DNA from: Gelatoporia subvermispora B
Lineage: Eukaryota > Basidiomycota > Agaricomycetes > Polyporales > Gelatoporiaceae
Length of the DNA stretch: 35,110 nucleotides
NCBI GenBank assembly: GCA_000320605.2
Contig: KB445816.1
Location: forward strand, 48,967 to 84,076
Reading direction: 5' to 3'
Below, piece by piece: positions 11,259 to 21,128 of the stretch. How positions within the stretch are numbered: position 1 is the first letter of the stretch; every line of letters begins with the position of its first letter. The notes beneath the pieces were generated by a model. The model saw only the letters and a list, made by a program, of their open reading frames with translations. It made no database searches and was not told the origin of the DNA. A program made the position numbers and the translations under genes.

Positions 11259-11915
11259 CTACGTAGTATGGCGCGTGCACGAGTTCAGCTTCGACCGAGT
11301 CCTGCGAGATGCTAGACGAGAGGCGTGGCGCGCGCCGTGCGCAAATGCGAAGGTAGGGACACCCGTTGTTGATGAGGGGGGCGAGCGTTCGCATGTTAGC
11401 GCGGCTGCGAGGGCGAATTCCTCGACGTCCGTGTCGGTGCTCCACGCGTTGGCATCCACGCGGACCCAGCCGTCGGGCCTGCGCCCGAAGATGCGTGCTA
11501 GGCGTGCACGCATGGTATCTGGTCCCGGTCGTATGTGGTCGTGGTCGAGGGGGTGCGGTGAGGAGAAGGCAGAGGCGCGCCGGAAGGGGAGGCGCAGGCG
11601 CGGGAGGGGTTTCACGCGCGCGAGGAGGAAGGCGCCGAGAGAGGCGAAGACGGTTATGAGGCAGAGCGCGACGACAAGGGCGATGAAGCCGGTGGGAGAG
11701 CCGTTGATCTCGGTGATGCGCAAGGATGCGCGGCGCTGCGGCGTGGGGGTTGGCGCGGATTATGGGAGGGGAGGACGGAGGGGAAGGTGCACCTGTAAGG
11801 TGGAAGTAGGGGCGGGGGCGGGCGGCGCGCGATCGGGCGTGCTGGCGCGTGGACTTGCGTCTGGGAAGGTGTAGGCGTGCAGAGTCTGGTCGCGGGGGTA
11901 CAGCAGATGCGGCAT
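11259..11915 (-). pseudogene. Single-pass membrane protein, one in-frame stop
   Basis: From an ATG at 11915 the minus strand reads MPHLLYPRDQTLHAYTFPD, a Pro/Ser-rich stretch, an in-frame TAA at 11762-11760, then in the same frame RRASLRITEINGSPTGF and the hydrophobic helix FIALVVALCLITVFASLGAF, followed by a basic stop-transfer stretch and a soluble tail with IFGRRPDGWVRVDANAWS and TDTDVEE. From memory this layout (short Pro-rich lumenal part, one helix, GW-containing acidic tail) occurs in a basidiomycete hypothetical family. The reading loses family character after about 11.35 kb and soon runs into repeat copy A. The stop codon makes the copy non-functional unless it lies in an intron, and I see no good splice signals for that. 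Confidence 0.5.
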
Positions 11916-12179
11916 CGTGAACGACAGCAGGGAAGAAGAGGGGCAGCCGATGCAGGATCCGTGCGCGCTCAAAGAGGGACGTCGCTTGGAGCAAAGCGGG
12001 TCACACCGGTGCGAAACAGCGGCGCAGAAGCTGCGAGATGAGAGAACAGAGTTCAGGGTACTGCTGGCTTAGCATCCGGATGGGGCAGCTTCAGACCGGC
12101 GGAGCCAGTATGCACATCTTGTCAGGCGGCAGATGGCGGTGGGGTCTTACCACACGCCCCTCGCCCTCACACTTGGGCT

Positions 12180-13148
12180 TCACGGGCCTCCGCCACGCTG
12201 GGGCACAGAGCAGCCCCAGTGGGCTGTCTGCGAACCGTACTTCAGCATCGCGTGGTACGGGTCATGCACGCGTGGCATGAGGATGCTTGGGAGCAGCGGA
12301 ACGGCGAGCGCGCCTTGTGCCGCAGCAAGCGCAGCGGAATAGGGCGAGAAAAGGACGAGCGGCGAGCCCATGAGGCGGACCTGCTTGGCAGGTTAGCAGA
12401 GTGGAGGGTAGGAAGAAGAATACTTACAATATGTAGAAGAGCGTAGCCATGAGCAAGCGGCCAAAGGGTATCTAATCAAGGGGGAGCGCGGCGAAATTTG
12501 TCCGGGTGACACCGCGCTCGACGAGGTAGTGCAAGACGGGCGCGTCGCCGTCATCCTCTATAAGGGGCGCTGGCGCGTGATCGTTCGCGGGTGCATGCCT
12601 ATCGCCGTTGCCACGCGCTACCGCATGTCCGTTACCGGAGGCGGACGTTGGTGCCTTTGTGCCTAAGAGCGCGCGGCGGGTGAGCTGGAGCTCCATGCTC
12701 TGCGTGCCCTTCGTGCGGATGTTGTAACGCAGGTGCTCGACCGTGTGCCTTAGCTTGGTCGCGAGCTGCTTGAAGAACTTGACCCAGCCGATATAGCTGT
12801 ATGCCGCGACGCCAGCATTGCAGATTAAACGCGACTCGCGAGACGCAGGGGTATCTGTACGCGCATGGTCAGCACCAGACCCAGGCAAAGGGTGCATCGA
12901 GCTCTGAGAGGAAAGGTGGTCATGAGGAAGACGTACCTTTCGCCAAACTGGGTTTCAAAGTTGAACACACTCTCTATGATGCTGAGGTGGAGATACCTCA
13001 CGGCGAGCTCGACGTTTGCGCGGAACTCGCGCGCGTACGCGCCCTCAGCGGACCGCGAGTTAACTTTTGCTACGTGGTCGTCCAGTTGACCGAGGAGCTG
13101 CGCCTGCGCGCGCTCAGCATGCGGGCGATCGTTCGTGTTTGCAGCCAT
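12180..13148 (-). pseudogene. Unidentified membrane protein, one in-frame stop
   Basis: Start ATG at 13148 (MAANTNDRPHAERAQ). The first exon contains AREFRANVELAVRYLHLSII and ends near FNFETQFGER before a GTACGT donor at about 12932. A following exon reads LICNAGVAAYSYIGWVKFF, LRYNIRTKGTQSMELQLTRR and a polar segment, then DAPVLHYLVERGVTRTNFAA. An in-frame TAG at 12474-12472 interrupts the frame, but coding character continues: FGRLLMATLFYIL, a GTAAGT intron, then a hydrophobic region VLFSPYSAALAAAQGALAVP. The first intron would be only about 33 bp, which is suspiciously short. I cannot name the family. The product would be a soluble or amphipathic N-terminal part with hydrophobic C-terminal helices. 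It lies on the same strand as the other gene pieces of this cluster. Confidence 0.45.
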
Positions 13149-14024
13149 TGGGGGGGATCAGCCTGCAAAGCGTCCCTACACCCTAGGCGCAGACGAGAAG
13201 AAGAAGGTTGAACAGAAAAAAGAGACGATCAAGAAGCGCTGAACCGAAAGGTGCTTATATAACACGGGTGACAGAAATTCTAATTTCCTCATTAGGTATC
13301 CGTCGGGGCGGGGCGCTCGGCCCCGCGCGCATTGGCATCTACCCGCAGGACGGCCCCGCCGCGAGCTCGCGCAGCGCGGGCACGGCTACCCGCGCGTCAT
13401 GCCCTGCAGTTGTGTGCCAGATCCAGCACGCGGAGGCGTGCGGTGCATCGACGGTGGTGGTGGCGCAGCACAGTGCATGCACTCGGTGAGATCGTATTTG
13501 CGGAGCGGCAGATGGCGCGCAGGAGCAGCTGGCAGTACGAGCTGCAGCAGCTGAAGTTCGCGAACCAGCGCCTGCAGGAGGTCCACGTCTCGCAGCGCAC
13601 ACTTTCTGCCTGCGCCCGCACGTCGTCGTGGTCGCACACGCAAATCGTCCCGCGCAGCGCGCGCCGCTGCTCGCGCGCCGCGCGCCGGCCACTCGAGCAG
13701 CGCGACATACGCGACTACAGGCTGGTGCCTCGCGGCGATAGTCATCCGCGCACCGGATGCCCACAAAACGGTCCTGGGACGCCATGAGCGATGGAGGACT
13801 GACCTGAAGTCGCGCTTCAGAACAGTGTTGTCCGCGTTATCCGGATGCTCATCGCCCGCTATCGCAATTGTAACCCGAACGGCCCGTACATAGTGGTATG
13901 ATATAGGAAACGGTAATCATACACGCATACATCCCAGGGACCGGACCTCTTGGACACTCGATGGAGAGGGGTCGTAGCCGATCGTGCGAATATGAGCATA
14001 CCAAAGAAAGTCGACGTGCATTGG
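13149..14024. other. GC-rich stretch, no gene recognised
   Basis: Several frames stay open on both strands between 13.3 and 13.8 kb because the DNA is very GC-rich. None gives a recognisable protein. One plus-strand segment near 13500 (RRSSWQYELQQLKFANQRLQ) is weakly coiled-coil-like but isolated. Confidence 0.4.
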
Positions 14025-14456
14025 TAGCCGATTCGGGTGCATATAGGCGTCAGTGACGAACCGGTCCATCGATACGAGCTGCAGATCGCCGCCAAAGTAT
14101 CGTGCGCAATGGAACATGCCTCGCGTCAGCAAAGGATCACAAAGACAAAGCCCGCGAGAGCGCGGGGGGCGCACCAAGCGCGAGAGCGCGAGGCCGTAGC
14201 CAAAGCCCGCCATCGGGGCCTTGAAGTCGCGCGCCCGGAAGTCCTGGTGGATGTTCTGACATTTCATCGCAGTGTACATGGACGTCCAGATGAGCAGGAT
14301 CGCGCTGCGGGGGATCCCCCCGCCCTCATCCGAGGTCTCGATCGTGATATCCTCCTGCCCCTCCAGCGCGATGACCTTGATGGGCGGAAACGGCTCGCTC
14401 GCGGGGCCGTCCCGCTCGACGACCGTGCGCAGCGAGTTTTTGAGCAGCTCGAAGCA
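14025..14456 (-). pseudogene. Mitochondrial PDK/BCKDK-type protein kinase, C-terminal ATP-binding half
   Basis: These kinases phosphorylate the E1 subunit of pyruvate or branched-chain 2-oxoacid dehydrogenase in the mitochondrial matrix and use a GHKL-type ATP site. The minus strand shows the N-box FELLKNSLR, the G1 box DEGGGIPRSA, MYTAMKCQ, RDFKAPMAGF, the G2 box GFGYGLALSRL and ARYFGGDLQLVSMD. About 145 of roughly 400 residues remain; the whole N-terminal helical domain is missing. Between LSRL and ARYFGG lies a remnant intron of about 70 bp. It has a GTGCGC donor but no AG directly before the ARYFGG codons, so splicing is probably lost even though the frame stays open. Several conserved residues differ from what I remember (Pro to Ala in the G2 box). 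It is clearly a truncated, decaying copy. Confidence 0.75.
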
Positions 14457-15494
14457 AGACGCCCCACTTCCCAAGTCACGCGCACGCGCGCTCGACCGTA
14501 TGAGCCGCCAGAAGAACAAGATATATTGTCTTCAACGGGCCAAAGCTCGTGTGCGGTCCAGCGCGGCCTGACACAAAATAGTGGGACGTACGACTACATC
14601 CGACCCGTCGCCCCAACACCTGAGTCCCCCATACATCTCGCGTCCCCCTCCCCGGCAGGCGACACTACAAAAGCGAGTTAGTTTCATACCTAAACTCGTC
14701 ATGCACTCGCGGGTCTTGCTCGTGCTTGCTCGCAGCGCAAGCCCTTGCACTGCGACTCGACGTCGCCGTTCGTCGATATTGTCCGAGAGCGTGCCGATCA
14801 ATTAGATGTCCCGCCCGATATCGATGGCAGCATTGAGCCATTCTAGCTCCGGGAGCAGACTCCAGCGGTGAGTATCCGTCTGGTTGGTGGGAATATCCGG
14901 GTGCGAGTGTCGATGCATTGGCGACCGGTCTGTATTCCGTACGCAGGCGGATCACAGTCTTGTACGAGCGTGGCCGCCGAGGGGGCCGATGATCACACCG
15001 CCGAGGTTCTTGCAGAAGCTTCAAACTGCCAGTCGTAGCAGCACGCCTAGTGCATGCCTCTTGCGACGGCACGGCTACATCGCACTCTACCTGACCTCGT
15101 CACGACAAGCTGTCGCGGTGAGAACGTTCGATTTGCCAAAAATAGCGCGACGCACCCGCCATTCCAGACTGTTCTTGAGCCCCAGGCCTCGAGCATTTGC
15201 CGCGTTTGCGCGTGCAGACATGGCGTCGTCGTCGGAGAGACAAAGGGATCGCCCGCGGGCCGTCCTTGATGCAGGCTGCGTTCGAAACCCCACCCAGGTT
15301 CACTGACAGACAGGCGGATAGGGCGGGACGAGACGGGACGAGACAGGACTTGGCTGGGCGGCATCAGCGTGCACGATTCCGCACGCTGTACTTGTCTGCT
15401 TCCCACCGTTCTCGGACGCCGTGGATTCCTCGCCGTCGCCGTCGCTACGGAGACATCCCTATCGTGTCCTCGCCCGCGGGCTCGCTGTGTGTCC
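14457..15494. other. No gene recognised
   Basis: Between the PDK and fuconate-dehydratase pieces the minus strand has a short plausible coding stretch near 14.85-14.75 kb (LLPELEWLNAAIDIGRDI, then IGTLSDNIDERRR), with a TAG between the two halves. I cannot assign it. The rest shows no coding character. A short direct repeat of GGACGAGACG occurs near 15327-15347. Confidence 0.35.
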
Positions 15495-16058
15495 GACTTG
15501 CCCCGGAGCTCCGGCGCATCCGGGTCGCGCGGCGTCGCGCCGGGCGGGAGGTACTGCGGGGCGTCGATGATGCTGCGGATGATCTTCCCGCGGCGAAGGT
15601 CGTTGTCCCTGTCCGCGCCGACCTTCATCTTGAAGTGGTTGAAGCCCGCCTCGACGGCCTCGCGCGTGAGGCGCGCGACCTTCTCGTCGCTGTACCCGAG
15701 CCAGCCCGCGAACGTCACGTACGCGGGGTAGCCCAGCTCGCGCACGCGCGCCTCGTGCTCCGCCTTCGTCGCTGCCTTGGCCTGCAGCGTCGCGAGCGCC
15801 TCCTCGCGCGTGATTGCATCGATGATATAGCGGAAGGCGGTCGCGCTCAGAAGCTCTTCCTGGCAGTGCGCGCAGCGCGGGATGAGGGACGCGTCGGTCA
15901 GGAGGTACAGGCTGATGGCGTACGGGTGTCATGTCCACGATGAGCTTCCAGCACGATGAGCTTCCAGAGGGGCTTCTTCCGCGAGCGTGCGTACATGTCC
16001 CACAGCGCGTTGCTTACGGCACCCAAGGCAATATGGATGACCCCTTCTCCGGGCCAAT
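15495..16058 (-). pseudogene. L-fuconate dehydratase / ENOSF1-like enolase-superfamily enzyme, internal fragment
   Basis: Members of this family remove water from sugar acids such as L-fuconate using Mg2+. The minus strand gives IGPEKG at about 16058, then after a one-base loss the continuing frame reads VIHIALGAVSNALWDMYARS and KKPLWKLIV. A 16-bp tandem duplication (15936-15967) then shifts the frame. Further on it reads FRYIIDAITREEAL, LGYPAYVTFAGWLGYSDEKV, EAVEAGFNHFKMKVGAD with the catalytic-site KMKVGAD (K-x-K), RGKIIRSIIDAPQYLPPG and PELRGKSD. Homology ends at about 15495, before the metal-binding VDANQ block expected next. Both ends of the gene are missing: about 190 of 430-450 residues remain. 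The left end lies within 90 bp of the GT2 fragment. Confidence 0.75.
15936..15967. repeat. 16-bp perfect tandem duplication inside the enolase-superfamily fragment
   Basis: CACGATGAGCTTCCAG occurs twice back to back (15936-15951 and 15952-15967). On the coding strand it doubles the codons around WKLIV and, being 16 bp long, destroys the frame. Confidence 0.95.
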
Positions 16059-16147
16059 TCTGGCAGGCCGCAGGATTAGCTGCGCCGCAACCGGAGGCAG
16101 GTCAGTCGACATACCAGGAGTTTGATTTGCTGCCAGAGCGACGCAAG

Positions 16148-17377
16148 CTATAGAACAAATGAGCACAGACACTGAATTTCCAGTCTAGTGGCACATACCA
16201 GATCTTTTTCGCCGATACGATACTCAAGCAGCGTGAAGCCAACGTTGCCAGAACCAATGAAGACAACAGTCGTTGCCAGCCAGATCTCGAAACTGCGCAT
16301 GTAGAAGCCGTCGACCGGGAACTGGAAGCCCAAAAGGACATAGTTGACAATGGAAATCGTAATCGCGGCAGCAATACCGTCTGATGAAAATTATTAATCA
16401 ACCGTAAATGCGTAGAATGAACAAGAGCGGCTCACAGTATGAGAACATGTACGACATCATCGAAATCTTGTAATGCATTGGCGCATTCAACCACAAGAAC
16501 CTGTGGATCTGGTGCGCAATCGGGCCCTTGCGCCACCACTGCACGAAGGGGTTGAACAGGAGCTCGCTACAGCCAAATGCGCACGTCTGCCAGCGATTGA
16601 GCTCATCGTCGACGGTGAGGGACACGCCCTCCTTGAAGCCGCCCCTGGAGTGGGTCGCCCAGCGGATGATGTAGCCGCGCATCTGCAGACGGAGCGCCAT
16701 GTCGAAGCCTTCGGACATGTTCGTCTCGGACCAGATCTTCTCCTGGCCGCCGGCAGGGTCAATAAACGCAGCATCCTGGATGGCCTTCCACCGTAGGAAT
16801 GCGTTGTGACCGACGAAGGGGGCGACCTCGCCGTTGGCGCAAGCTGAGTGTAAGCGCGCGTTAGACGCTGTCTGGCTGCGCGTCGGGAGTGCCCGCCCGC
16901 GCGGCGCGTCCGTGTCCTCATGCTCCGCCTCCCTCTCTGTCTCCCTCGCCTTCCCCTGCTCCTCTGCAAACATCGGCTTCGGCAGGTTCTCCGACGACCG
17001 CACCGCAGCACTCTTCGCGAGCCGCGCGAGGCGGTCGTTCAAGCTCGGCTTCGCCTCTTTCTCCTTCTCCTTCTCTCTTTCTTGCTCCCTCTCTTTCTCC
17101 CTTTCCCTCTCCCGCTCTTTTTCCTTCTCCTTGCCTTATCCTTATTAGGCACAGGCGGCAGGTCCCTATCCAGCCGGAGCGGCGGCAGCACGGGCAGCTC
17201 CGAGATGTCCCCAAGCGGCTTCGGCGGCCTGCGCCCGCCGCTGCTGTTCGCACTATAGCTCGAGGCTGCGCTCCCGGGCCGGCGTGGCGGGATGAGGCGC
17301 GCAAGCGGTGCATTGTCCGAGTCCGAATCCGAATCCGAGTCGGAGTCCGACTTGGGGCGGGTCGAAGACGAGGACAT
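16148..17377 (-). pseudogene. GT2 membrane glycosyltransferase (polysaccharide-synthase-like), central part deleted
   Basis: The start ATG at 17377 opens a disordered N-terminus (MSSSSTRPKSDSDSDSD, RPPKPLGDISELP). Near 17135 the frame slips by one base in a Lys/Glu/Arg-rich low-complexity stretch, after which LNDRLARLAKSAAVRSS and LPTRSQ follow. The reading then jumps, through what looks like an intron 3' end (TCTAAC..ACTCAG at about 16844), to NGEVAPFVGHNAFLRW, WSETNMSEGFDMALRLQM, DELNRWQTCAFGCSEL and NAPMHYKISMMSYMFSY. Intron 16435-16381 is sound and leads to the membrane part (VLLGFQFPVDGFYMRSFEIW, LLEYRIGEKDL). After the donor at 16198 the match ends. The catalytic domain with the first Asp motifs and N-terminal helices, expected between RSQ and NGEVAPF, is missing, and so are the last membrane helices. 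The ED motif reads EG here. Confidence 0.75.
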
Positions 17378-19999
17378 CGTCGCGGCGGAGCTCGTGTGCG
17401 CGTGTATGGGCTTGGAGGGAGCCTTTCAGCGGGACCGTGAACAACTTGCGCGGAGGGGCGGCTGTGTGATCTGTGTATGTACCGTACGGATGGTGAAATA
17501 AGCAGGCATGTAGACATTGGCCATTGGGCCTAAAAAATTTGAACACACCGTCGCCGAGCACGCCCAGATAAGCTGCCGGAGGACTGCGCGCACCCCGAGA
17601 GGGACGCGTCATGTTCTCACGAGCCGTGTTCTGCGGGCCCTGCAGAAGTTGGCAGGGTTTACTGCCCTGCTACAAGAGCTTGCTCTGTTTGTGCTGCCCG
17701 CGATCGCTATGACTTTATGGAGATTCTCGGTGCGGCACCTCTGGCCTGGGGGAATCGACGACCTGTGCGTCCGCGTCTTGCCCAGACTGCATTGCATGCG
17801 ACCTCTTCCGCGCAGTGGGCTTTCTTCTTAGTGTCTGGACCTACGTGCGCCCGGCCTTGTCGTTCGGGGGAAATTATGGCGGTCGTGGTCTGAGGCCTTG
17901 GAGCAGGGCGCTGGCGGCGCCCTTCGGCAAATTTGGCGCCAGTGCGTTATCTTTCATATCATACAAGTTACCGAAAACTCTCACTACTGTTGCAGTCTGA
18001 TGGCCATAGATTCGCTCGGCGCCTCGCGGAAATGTGATCAGTAGCACATATAACGAACGCAATCAGTAACTCAACTCCGTATATGCACAGCCAGCAAAAT
18101 TCGCCAAGGCTCCACTCGCGCAAGATGCCTCGCGGAAGTAGTCGCGCCTGGACGTTTTGGTCAAGAGGCGGCAATAGCCCCTGGAATGTATGGACCAGTG
18201 GTCTGGTTCTTCGCTACGAGCCCGCTGTATGTATCGAGGAAGCAGCAATCAATGGCCCGTGTTCGTCCTGCGAGACAGCTGTGTTAAGAACCAAGAGGTA
18301 GCTTCCTCAGTGAGACCTAACGAACGGCACGAGAGGCCGTCTTGGTCGCGCAATGCCCGGCGATGAGTGTACTATTCTAGCCTCGGGGCTTCGAAGTACT
18401 TCGTGCGTCCGAAAGATGCGAACGTCATATGTATTCCTGTCGTAGATATGCAAATTCCGCACCATATGATACATAGTGTTGTTCTGGTCATCGGTCCGTC
18501 CTGTGGCACCCGTAAACGTCCGCCAACCTAGAGCGTAGCAAGCCCTAACCTGGCGGGACCTGTTGGTCAGGCCGAGCCGATAGATCAGTGCAAGCTGCAG
18601 CTATGCATAGGGCCTGAAAGAGCACTCCATGAATCGGAACTGTCGTGGCACCGCAGGAGAGCGCTGTCCATCAAAACGCGCGAATCCTCGCACGTCTGAG
18701 GAGTAGACTGGGGGCCTGAAGACGTCGTGTTCATGGGGACCTACTTCATTGATGATTGGAGTAGTGCATGACAAACGGTAGGGGCATGTTGAGTACTCCG
18801 TTGGCAAGCTGTTGGATTCGTCAGTTCTGTACGCTGAGAGTTATCGGGTAGTGACATGTTACGCACCGGCGATCCTGTCATCTACCAGTCGGATACGTTC
18901 ATCCACATGATCTCCCAAGCCGCCATTCATACGTCTTCCGTGGGCGCCAACTCCAATCCTTCCGGCAGGGCTTTGTAACTCCGGCCGAGCTGTACATCGT
19001 CCGGCTCGCCAAGCCGCGGGCGTATACTAGAGATTTGCCGGAGGAGCTGCGGGGGTCTGTTTCATGTCCTTGAATTCTCGTGCCGTGGCGCCGTATATAT
19101 GCGTGGTAATGCTCTGGACGCGAGCGAGTGCGCAACGCCCTGAGTACAGATGATGGTATCGCGATTGCAAAAGAGTGCGCCGGGTGCGAGAACATCTCGG
19201 GTCGGTAGTGCTGCTGACTTTTGAGCGTGTTGCTGCGAGTATGGGGAGGAGGAGCCAAACGGTAATACTGAGTGTGAGCAGAATCATGTCGTTCCGGTCT
19301 GTTGGAGGACCAACGTAAGCCATGAAGATCGAAGCCGGCCAATATTTGGCGGTAGGTATCGGGAGTGATACGCACTGTGGTGCCTGAGCTCGCGACGATC
19401 TCGCCGGAGACTACCGTTGGTAGATAATGATCGCGGAGAAGAATGATCCAAAATCTTCAGCTATGTCTTTTGAGAACCAACGGATGGACTTACTAATGGA
19501 GGCATAACTTCGCCCAAGATCGGCCGTTGCCTACGGGTCTCCATGGCAGCACTAAACCGACGACCGCTACATGTGGTTCCTGCTGCAAGCAGAGGTGTGC
19601 GTTAAGGTCGCGTCGACGTGGTACACCGCAGGCCAAATGTATCTCAGGCAGGATACAGGGCCGCGGAACGCGATCCGGTCGGCATGCAACCCGTTTTCCC
19701 AGAGACTGGCAGAGGTATCATCGATATGAACGACATTCGGGGTGGATTCAACATCGACTGGACAGAGTGTCAGTGTAGCGGGCGGCATGACGAATAAGAA
19801 GCGCACCAGAAGGTCCAATACATTGCCTCGTCTACCTATGTATGTACTCTCCACAGATGCACCCCATCACTCCCATTCGTCGCATTGACCTGCGCATCAT
19901 TTGTGGGCTGCGTCGGTATGCCAAAGCGCGGGGCGCGGAAAATTGCAAAATCCGTTGGTACGCAGGCTTTGAGAGGCAGGCTGCGCACTGGAGCAATCG
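17378..19999. other. Long stretch without a convincing gene
   Basis: A few isolated runs look coding-like, for example minus strand 18174-17970 (LREWSLGEFCWLCIYGVELL) and 19323-19210 (NDMILLTLSITVWLLLPILA, one hydrophobic helix). None can be extended by sensible splicing or assigned to a family. The rest shows stops in all frames. I read it as decayed or intergenic DNA. Confidence 0.35.
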
Positions 20000-20038
20000 C
20001 TGGGCCGCGGCTAAGCGGCGTTTATACGAGTGCAGTGC

Positions 20039-20187
20039 CTAGGGGACTGGAACTGATGGCCCGATGAGCTGGGAGTTTGCCAGACTGGAAAGACCTGGCG
20101 CGTACGATGAGACCAATGCCTGGTACTGGGTACCAAACAGGTAAAGCTCGCGGTTCGTGAAGTAAGAAGGATGGGCGGGGAGACGAC
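20039..20187 (-). pseudogene. Possible terminal coding exon, unidentified
   Basis: After an intron-like stretch 20245-20188 (GTGAGC..ATGCAG) the minus strand reads RLPAHPSYFTNRELYLFGTQ followed by YQALVSSYAPGLSSLANSQ and ends GPSVPVP-stop. The composition looks like real protein, but the upstream exon would be only a few codons long and its phase does not fit this frame. I do not recognise the family. Confidence 0.2.
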
Positions 20188-20269
20188 CTGCATTCAACAC
20201 TATATTCAAGTTATATCCAGGAAAGACGCACCCAAGTACGCTCACCGGCGCCGCATCAATGCGAGTCAT

Positions 20270-21128
20270 CTATACCGTCCTTCCGCGCGCTTTATCCTAC
20301 ATCCGTCCGAGGTTCGACCCACATGTTGAGGCTGAGATGGTCGCCAGCAGCAGAGGCTGAAGCTGAAGCATGCAGGGATCAGAGGCGAGCAGAGACTTGG
20401 CGTGCGCCGAAGCCTGGACTGCCGGAATCGTTACCATCTGCGCGTCAGTCAGCCTGTTGGATCGGACAGCGGGGGACTGGTAAAAGACAGTGCGCGGAGA
20501 GCTTCTCGGTGGAGCTCTTCTTTGCGAAGTGCTGTTTGACGGGGCGATCGCGCGGTGAGGCACGATCGGGCGCACTGCGCACACGCCACGTGCAAACTTC
20601 AGGTCTTCAGGGCCGGCGCTCTCGCGCTTCACGTTTTCGCGCTGCGCGCTGCTGCGAGCCTGCTGCAACCTTCTGTTCACTGCATCCGGCTTGGTGCAAG
20701 CTCATAACGCCCCTCTCTGAGTATGCCCATGTCTCCGAACCATCGCCGTGCTGATCCTATCCCTCGGCTGCCTCGGGCTTCGATGGTCTCGCCAATCCTT
20801 TGAGTTCTTCTCTCTTCTTTAGGTCTTGCACTCTGGCCCGCTGGCTTTCCGCGCAAGCTCCGCCGTTCTGCACCCGATCTCTCGCATGAGTTCGCTCCCC
20901 CCGCGGTAGCGCGCGGGGACTCCTACAGGGCCCAATGCGATGCGCTTTTGGCCCAAAACGCTCCAGCCGGCGGCACTCGTGGCGGGCAAACGCCTCCCTA
21001 GCGGGATATATGGCTCTGGCGGCGCTCGAAGGACTCGGCAATCTCCCGCTTCTGCGCCTGGCCTCTTTGCACCTTTCGACCTAGTGCTTCCATTCACCGG
21101 GTCTTCATGTACATCTCCGGTCCTCCTG
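20270..21128. other. No gene recognised
   Basis: Open frames on both strands at 20.3-20.75 kb and 20.75-21.1 kb overlap each other and have no recognisable content. Confidence 0.35.

Noticed and set aside
11140..11874. 244-codon plus-strand open frame
   Set aside because: Antisense of the single-pass membrane pseudogene; very Arg/Gly-rich, low-information translation.
13332..13787. Overlapping long open frames on both strands
   Set aside because: At least four frames are open at once because of high GC; none shows a domain, so no gene is called.
15197..15943. 248-codon plus-strand open frame
   Set aside because: Antisense shadow of the enolase-superfamily fragment in GC-rich DNA; Arg-rich composition typical of a wrong frame.
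17039..17377. Ser/Asp-repeat protein as a separate gene
   Set aside because: The frame is the disordered N-terminus of the GT2 gene; it continues after a one-base slip in the KE-rich stretch.
20300..20325. tRNA-like T-loop motif GGTTCGA
   Set aside because: No matching acceptor, D or anticodon arms could be folded around it.
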